A DNA stretch of 28,950 bases from the NCBI GenBank assembly GCA_015852425.1, contig JAAAIG010000487.1, forward strand, positions 1-28,950, written 5' to 3'. Within the stretch, counting starts at the first letter, position 1. The number at the start of each line of letters is the position of its first letter. The stretch is from Gryganskiella cystojenkinii. Its lineage: Eukaryota; Mortierellomycota; Mortierellomycetes; Mortierellales; Mortierellaceae. The position numbers and the translations under genes are program-made. Shown here in pieces: positions 24,501-28,950 of this stretch. A model generated the notes under the pieces. That model made no database searches and was not told where the DNA came from. It was given only the letters and a program-made list of their open reading frames with translations.

Positions 24501-25439
24501 TCGACTTCTCCAACTTGCTCCAGCTCTTCGACTTTGTCGTTGCCACATTCGACCTTTTCCGCAGCTGCACCTGCGAGTGCTGGTAGCCATCAAGCTTCCA
24601 GAGAGTCTTTTGAATCACTAGCGACCTCCAGATCACCGTCAGCAAACTCTCACCTGCCACCTCATCACCAGCAGCAACAACAGCATCAGCATCAGCATCA
24701 GAATCGTCGCCCGCGTCCACAAGGCCGTCGACAACATCCTCAGTTCCGATCTGCGGTCGTTTCTGGATCGTACTCGAACTCGTCTACGCCTCCAGCATTC
24801 GATATTGGCAGTAGTAGTAACAGTTTAATGTTACACCACCATCACCACGATGGTCCTATGAGTGTTGGTGGTGGTATCGTCTGGCCGCCACTGGGTCTCT
24901 ACGAGCATTTTGCCAGCTGTATCAATAACTTGGCATGCTACAACAACTCTGCAATCCGTTCTGCGATGAAGTCCAGTGGGTTATTCAAGATTCGTGACAG
25001 TCTAATCGAAAAGCTCGGTAAAACAGAGGGAGGCGCCAGTGGGATCGCTCGACTGATTAGCGGAACCTCAGGACCTGGTGGACCGGCGTTTGGGAACCCG
25101 TACCTATACCATCCTCAACCTCAGCACCCATCGCCGGTTTTGGGATCGGGACCTTTGGGTGGAGGTAGTAGTAACGGTCCTCACAACCAGTTTGTTCGAC
25201 CATCCACGTCTTCGTCTTCGTCTTCCTCTCATCATGACTCGGATGGCAACTCACATCTTTCTCAGCAGGATGCTAATACTAGCAGCAACATCTTGAACAC
25301 GACCTCCAATATCTCTGGACCCTCTAGTACCAAGAGTGGTAGCGGTGGCAGTGGTCAGCAGCAGCAACGCAAACGGTCCAGTCAACAACGTCAGACAGCG
25401 CGGTCTGGTCTCGGTTTGGGATTCCCTTCTGTGATTTAG
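15576..25439 (+). CDS. Giant ARM-repeat / ConA-like protein of BEACH-family type lacking PH-BEACH-WD40, 9 exons, ~2945 aa
   Basis: Exons: 15576-15667, 16011-16181, 16299-16386, 16487-16640, 16742-17691, 17789-18727, 18817-19635, 19734-19885 and 19967-25439, totalling 8838 nt in frame. The ATG at 15576 follows an in-frame stop at 15561. Intron 1 begins GCAAGT (GC-AG) and joins AG to T in phase; no GT donor gives this frame. Residues about 30-1120 are mostly helical, armadillo/HEAT-like, with Ser/Pro-rich inserts (about 230-300). After a disordered stretch, a ConA-like lectin sandwich begins about 1645 (YTVSVWVKV, GIWHHIVFVHH, LMVDG) and resumes after a roughly 60-residue disordered insert with GKVHFLQGEWD...YNLGP (about 1840). 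A DUF4704-like helical region follows (IHKTKAMRSLIGEVGGIQL, SNLLYKSPENIAKF). A charged coiled coil lies at about 2529-2582, then His/Gln-rich and Ser-rich tails. This order matches the N-terminal half of Alfy/LvsA/neurobeachin-type proteins, but no PH-BEACH or WD40 motif follows. Role inferred: membrane-traffic or autophagy scaffold. Junctions of exons 1-4 are least certain. Confidence 0.82.
16396..16405. other. Assembly gap (10 N)
   Basis: Ten undetermined bases fall within the proposed intron 16387-16486 of the large ARM/ConA gene. A run of exactly ten N usually marks a scaffold join of unknown length, so sequence may be missing. The flanking exons are phase-compatible without any missing coding sequence. 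Confidence 0.95.
24664..24705 (+). repeat. CAG/CAT triplet repeat coding for Gln/His run
   Basis: An imperfect CAN triplet repeat (CAC/CAG/CAA/CAT) inside the last exon of the large ARM/ConA gene encodes a run of about a dozen Gln and His residues. Triplet repeats like this vary in length between strains. Confidence 0.75.
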
Positions 25440-25686
25440 TAATCTTTTTTTTTTTTTCTTGCTTCTTTTAGTTCTCCCTCTTTCTTTCTTTTATTTTCAC
25501 TGCAGTACCCATCTATTACGTTCATTTTCTTTTAGTGGCTGTTTTCATTTTTTTTTCCTCCTTTTGTTTGTACATGTGTTTCTTGACCTTCCTGTTTTCC
25601 TACACGTACCCTCCTATCCTTTCACCGTCTTTCAAAGTTAATCCTGTCCAACAACATTACAAAATAATTTATCCAACAAAAAATAT

Positions 25687-25703
25687 TAATAATAATAATA
25701 ATA
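25687..25703 (+). repeat. (TAA)n microsatellite
   Basis: A short AT-only triplet repeat (about 5.7 copies) lies about 250 nt after the stop of the large ARM/ConA gene, probably in or just beyond its 3' UTR. The T-rich region from 25440 to 25640 precedes it. Confidence 0.85.
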
Positions 25704-25753
25704 GGTGACCTCAAGTTGGTCCTCCTCCTCTTAACCATATAACGATCGTAACC

Positions 25754-26386
25754 ATGACCTTGTCACACAGTCTATGCTGCGTCTTTGGCAAGACTGTACA
25801 GCCCCCTGTTTATTCGACCTTTGAGGATCTGACGGCTCATATATTCGAGGTCCGTATCGGGATGTGATAACCCGAATACATTTGTCTCTGGTAATCCTGC
25901 CTGTGATCGTCTCTGTCGGGGGTTTCAACAACGTCAAAAAGGCCATGCGTCATATCCAAACTCACACTAACGACAAGCCATTTCAGCGTGTCGTCTGTCA
26001 AAAGCGATTCTCGGAACAGAATATCATGGCACAACATATGCCGACCATATGGGTGAGAAACTGCTCAAACTTTTCAAGTGTTCCGAGCCGAGTTATGGTC
26101 AGCAGTTTTTGATTTTGGGAGCGTTTGACGATCCACCGCCGGGTGCATTCGGGCGAGAAGCCGTTCAAGTGTCGGTACGAAGGGTATGAGAAATGGTTCG
26201 TGGAGAGTTCGAGCCTGACAAAGCATTTGAGGGTTCATACAGGTGCTCGACAGTTCTCGTGTAGCTTTGAAGGGCTGCGAGAAGAAATTCTCGCGGCTAA
26301 GAAGACGCATCCTCCTGGAGATATTGATCTCGATGAGATTAGAGCAGGAGGAGGTTCTCAACATGGGAGCAAATTATTATGCATAA
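25754..26386 (+). pseudogene. Decayed C2H2 zinc-finger transcription-factor gene
   Basis: Zinc-finger remnants run in order but in different frames. The segment from ATG 25754 reads CCVFGK...STFEDLTAHIFEVRIGM and then two stops. PEYICLW follows in the same frame, and a shifted frame then gives KKAMRHIQTHTNDKPFQ and CQKRFSEQNIMAQH. A further shift leads to [34 protein letters not shown] and FSCSFEG. An extra G in the GGG at 26272-26274 breaks the last finger; beyond it the other frame reads [11 protein letters not shown] and ends at TAA 26384. Linkers (HTNDKPF, HSGEKPF, HTGARQF) are classic C2H2 TGEKP-type. Several ligands are lost: EGY for EGC in one finger, VRIG for VHIG in another. Three or more frame breaks plus substitutions argue for a pseudogene rather than introns or single sequencing errors. 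An intact version would have been a four- to six-finger DNA-binding factor. Confidence 0.78.
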
Positions 26387-26435
26387 TCTTGTATCATATA
26401 AAACCAATCTCACTTTTCGCATCTTTTGATTTTCC

Positions 26436-26460
26436 AAGAGAGAAAGAGAGAGAGAGAGAG
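26436..26460 (+). repeat. (GA)n microsatellite
   Basis: A nearly pure GA dinucleotide tract of about 25 nt, with one AAA interruption, lies about 50 nt beyond the zinc-finger pseudogene. Confidence 0.85.
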
Positions 26461-27241
26461 TCAAAAAGAGGTTATCATGTCCTTGACTTATGGGAATTGG
26501 ATAGCCCTGGTATTACTCAAGATAGGTTAATCCGCGTCATGCTACTTAAAGCCTGACTGTGTAACAGCCAGTTGAAGGTCTGGGCTGGGATAATTGGAGA
26601 GAGCAACGGCGATCGTCTCGGGAAGTTGACAACGACGTGCAAACATCACTATAGAGCTACAAACCTGCAGGACACTCCATTTCTGACAGAGTAGATTAGT
26701 TGGGGCAGGTCGTCGACAGAGGCAAAAAGACGGATATTTGAGCAAGGGTCGGGCATGGAACATCCAGAGAGACGATCGTCAGTCAAGAGTAAAAGGGTGA
26801 AGGACTTGAAAGCGGGACTGAAGTGTAGTGGAGAGAGTGGGTCGCCTTATTGTATTCCTGGTAGTTGTTGAGGAGAACGAGTCAGGGTACTGTTGATGTT
26901 GATCGAGACTTGAGTGTCGTAGAAGTGGTTCGTAGAAAGTCGAATGAAAGACTCCAAAAGGCTAAAGGAGTGAATTCATGCGACATCGCGTGGAGCACGA
27001 GCGCGAACAACCATTGTCACAATGATTGTGTTTTGACTTACGCTCTTTGACCCCGAAGAGAAAAATGTGTTAATTTTGTTTCCTCCCTTTCCCATGACAC
27101 TCACGCTCTTTTTCTGCGGTCAATTTCTCTACGGGATCATTGCCTGCCACTGGCAAAAACCACAATTTTGGCACTTTTTGAGTGACAAGAAAAAATTGGC
27201 TCCCCCCTTCGTTCTCCCTATCCCTCTTCTCTTCTTTTGTG

Positions 27242-27305
27242 TCAACTCTTTTTCTTTCAACTCTTTTTCTTTATCAACTCTTTTTCTTTGTCAACTCTTT
27301 TTCTT
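27242..27305 (+). repeat. Four tandem copies of a 15-nt pyrimidine-rich unit
   Basis: TCAACTCTTTTTCTT occurs identically at 27242, 27257, 27274 and 27291, with periods of 15, 17 and 17 nt. The array lies about 510 nt upstream of the 329-aa gene in a long CT tract. It may be promoter or 5' UTR sequence generated by slippage. Confidence 0.9.
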
Positions 27306-27523
27306 GTTTTGTTCTTACTGTCTTTTTTTCCATCTTGTCTCTTTTTGTCTTGTCTTTCTTTTATTCTCGCTTTCCCTCTTGTTCTTGTCTTCTCTTTTTT
27401 TCTTTGTCTTTTTCTTGCAGTCCTCTTTCTTTCTTTTTTCTTATTCTTCTTTATTCTGTTCTCTTCTTACCACTTTTCAATCCAACTCGACTTATTGTCT
27501 TTCTCTCTTTCCCCTTTTTTCTC

Positions 27524-27542
27524 CATGCATGCATGCATGCAT
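27524..27542 (+). repeat. (ATGC)n microsatellite
   Basis: A self-complementary tetranucleotide repeat (CATGCATGC..., 19 nt) sits in the CT-rich region upstream of the 329-aa gene. It contains overlapping GCATGC palindromes and can form a hairpin. Confidence 0.9.
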
Positions 27543-27688
27543 CATCCTTCAACATTATTTTTTTTATTTTTATTTTTTCGACATCGACATGTGGAGCATT
27601 CTCATTGGCCCATTCGGCATCAACAAAAATCACGCCATTCGACATCCCTCAGACGAAGTGATCAAATGATTCTCTCCATTTCTTTTTC

Positions 27689-27729
27689 CATTCGCAACTC
27701 CATTTATTTTCTCATTCGCAACTCCATTT
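27689..27729 (+). repeat. 17-nt direct repeat, 24-nt period
   Basis: CATTCGCAACTCCATTT occurs at 27689-27705 and 27713-27729, and a diverged third copy (CATTCCTTCAACTCCATTT) ends near 27768. The array lies 50-130 nt before the ATG of the 329-aa gene and so probably falls in its 5' UTR or core promoter. Confidence 0.8.
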
Positions 27730-27817
27730 CTTTTCTTTTTCTTTTCCATTCCTTCAACTCCATTTCTTCTTTTCAACAACACCACCTCTTTTTCGTCCCT
27801 CACTACAACCATACACC

Positions 27818-28807
27818 ATGAACAACAGTCGGGCCCCTCTTGCCGAGCAAAACAGCAACGTTGTCACCCGTGCCGGCCGCGTGCGATCCTCAGCAGCTAT
27901 GCACTCACCTCTTCTAGCACCTCTACGTCGTTCTGCATCCTTCAGCGCACCTTCGCGTCAAGGCAGCCCTCAGCCCGACTCTGCCGGACCTAGCTTGGGG
28001 TCCCTTTCAACTTCATCCTCTTCGGAATTCTGGCAAGCTCCCACGTCCGAGAACGATTATGGGTCCGATGACAGTAACAAAACGACGATCTTTGACTCGG
28101 AGTCAACTCCTGCACCCTCACGATCGGTGTCTCCCACAGTGTCTCAACGTTCGATCTCTGAACAGGCGGTACCTTGTTCGGACGAACCTCTTTCTCCGTC
28201 GACGACGCCTCGATCATCGCCTCCAGTTGGTTTAAGAGCATACCTAGCAGATCCGATAGGTGCTCCCCTCACCGCGTCTGCCCCTGATCCTCGTCGCGTC
28301 ACATTCAGTAACGTTATCTCCAAGCTCTCACCACCGACGGAAACGGATTATGGTTATAATGATGATGAGGCATCTTTGCCCCTCTCCCAAGTGCCGTTGC
28401 CGTCCTTCCTTGATCATCCCTCGATTGAGTTCTCGTCATTCAGAGAGCTCCTGTCATCAGAAGACAAAGAACTAAAATCGAAGTCTACCGTCAACCCACC
28501 TGTACAACGCGGTCAAAAGCGATCCCTCTCGGCGGTCAAATCCTTGGAAGAACAGATGGAAGACGTCCATCTTCATCTTACGAAAGCTCGACGGTTGGTC
28601 CTCGCTACCCCTATGGATAAACCCGATATGGGTGTGACCAAGGCATACAGACATCTTCAGTCGGAAGCAGCATATCTCAGCCAGGAGATTATTCGGCATC
28701 GGTATTATGTCTTCTATAATCACCTACAGTTCCCTACCCCTCCAACTGTGAAGCCGAGAGAGACAGATGACGACACCGGTTACCTGCCATCTCACTCTAG
28801 CCTGTAG
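27818..28807 (+). CDS. Unknown, mostly disordered protein with RVTF motif, 329 aa
   Basis: A single open reading frame starts at an ATG in ACACCATGA context and ends in TAG. I do not recognise the family. Residues 1-150 are rich in Ser, Pro and Thr with several SP/TP phosphorylation-type sites (SPTVS, SPSTTPRSSPP), giving a disordered region. DPRRVTFSN at about 158-165 contains RVTF, which fits the RVxF docking motif of protein phosphatase 1. A basic stretch (QRGQKRSL) precedes a helical, probably coiled-coil segment at about 240-310 (SLEEQMEDVHLHLTKARR, then AYRHLQSEAAYLSQEIIRHR). No signal peptide or membrane segment is seen. The coding sequence begins sharply after a long pyrimidine-rich, repeat-bearing leader. 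The codon pattern differs clearly from the flanking tract and supports a true gene. A cell-cycle or kinase/phosphatase-regulated protein is conceivable, but function is unknown. Confidence 0.68.
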   Translation: MNNSRAPLAEQNSNVVTRAGRVRSSAAMHSPLLAPLRRSASFSAPSRQGSPQPDSAGPSLGSLSTSSSSEFWQAPTSENDYGSDDSNKTTIFDSESTPAPSRSVSPTVSQRSISEQAVPCSDEPLSPSTTPRSSPPVGLRAYLADPIGAPLTASAPDPRRVTFSNVISKLSPPTETDYGYNDDEASLPLSQVPLPSFLDHPSIEFSSFRELLSSEDKELKSKSTVNPPVQRGQKRSLSAVKSLEEQMEDVHLHLTKARRLVLATPMDKPDMGVTKAYRHLQSEAAYLSQEIIRHRYYVFYNHLQFPTPPTVKPRETDDDTGYLPSHSSL

Positions 28808-28950
28808 AGACGACCCCGAAGGGCAGATTTACCAGATGGGGATCTATCTCAAGAAAGTAGAGCCACTCGCTTAGCTTACCATTTCGCCTTGGATGGCTCA
28901 TAAGAGGCAGCTGGGATCGTGTGGTGTAGTGAAACCAGAACACACAAGTA

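Larger units (their letters stand above)
26387..27817. other. Intergenic region without genes; repeats and pyrimidine tract
   Basis: The first half (26387-27060) has no recognisable coding or RNA feature apart from a GA microsatellite. The second half (27061-27817) is extremely pyrimidine-rich on the plus strand, with 15-17-nt tandem repeats, an ATGC microsatellite and a 24-nt-period duplication, and leads into the last gene. Long open frames across it (up to 200 codons) code only for Phe/Ser/Leu strings caused by base composition and are not genes. It probably includes the promoter and 5' UTR of the 329-aa gene. Confidence 0.6.

Noticed and set aside
24052..24720. 222-codon open frame on the minus strand
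   Set aside because: It is antisense to the last exon of the giant ARM/ConA gene, with no domain; the plus-strand frame has coiled-coil and helical structure.
27067..27821. Three overlapping long plus-strand frames of 159-200 codons
   Set aside because: Their Phe/Ser/Leu-only products result from the pyrimidine tract; no consistent frame or domain.
25440..28950. Missing PH-BEACH/WD40 half of the giant scaffold
   Set aside because: No BEACH hallmark sequence was found in any frame downstream; the region has a zinc-finger pseudogene and an unrelated gene.
1..28950. CRISPR arrays, transposons, phage or prokaryotic defence systems
   Set aside because: No spaced repeats, transposase-like motifs or terminal inverted repeats were seen; introns throughout mark this as eukaryotic nuclear DNA.

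Overview
The window looks like nuclear DNA from an early-diverging filamentous fungus, most likely a Mortierella-type (Mortierellomycotina/Mucoromycota) species. This is inferred from many short GT-AG introns (mostly 60-150 nt, often with a CTAAC-like branch site), CT-rich promoters, a DUF3020 protein, fungal-style C2H2 fingers, and the pairing of a large BEACH-family protein with secreted or lysosomal-type hydrolases. I cannot identify the species. All splice junctions below were derived by eye from reading frame and splice consensus; every multi-exon model closes in frame.

Layout. (1) 280-1783 (+): two-exon DUF3020 nuclear-type protein, 386 aa. (2) 2933-5574 (-): three-exon, 795-aa ERI1-like DEDDh exonuclease fused to an RRM and five RanBP2-type zinc fingers in a Gly/Ser/His/Gln-rich tail. 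(3) 5761-9830 (-): fifteen-exon GH2 beta-mannosidase, 905 aa. (4) 10639-14240 (+): nine-exon secreted S8 subtilisin-like protease with an I9-type propeptide and PA domain, 916 aa, divergent from the mannosidase across an approximately 0.8-kb shared promoter region. (5) 15576-25439 (+): nine-exon, about 2945-aa armadillo/ConA-like protein of BEACH-family type that ends without PH-BEACH or WD40 modules. It begins with a proposed GC-AG intron, and a 10-N gap lies in its third intron. (6) 25754-26386 (+): decayed C2H2 zinc-finger gene with frameshifts and stops. (7) 27818-28807 (+): intronless 329-aa unknown, largely disordered protein with an RVTF motif, behind a repeat-rich pyrimidine tract.

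The genes do not form an obvious pathway. The mannosidase/protease pair could share regulation for polymer degradation. The exonuclease/RRM/zinc-finger protein is an RNA-processing candidate, and the large ARM/ConA protein a membrane-traffic or autophagy-type scaffold. No tRNA, rRNA, CRISPR array, transposon or prokaryotic system was found. The most unusual items are the exonuclease-RRM-5xZnF architecture, the BEACH-less giant scaffold, the zinc-finger pseudogene, and a possible alternative N-terminus on the mannosidase.
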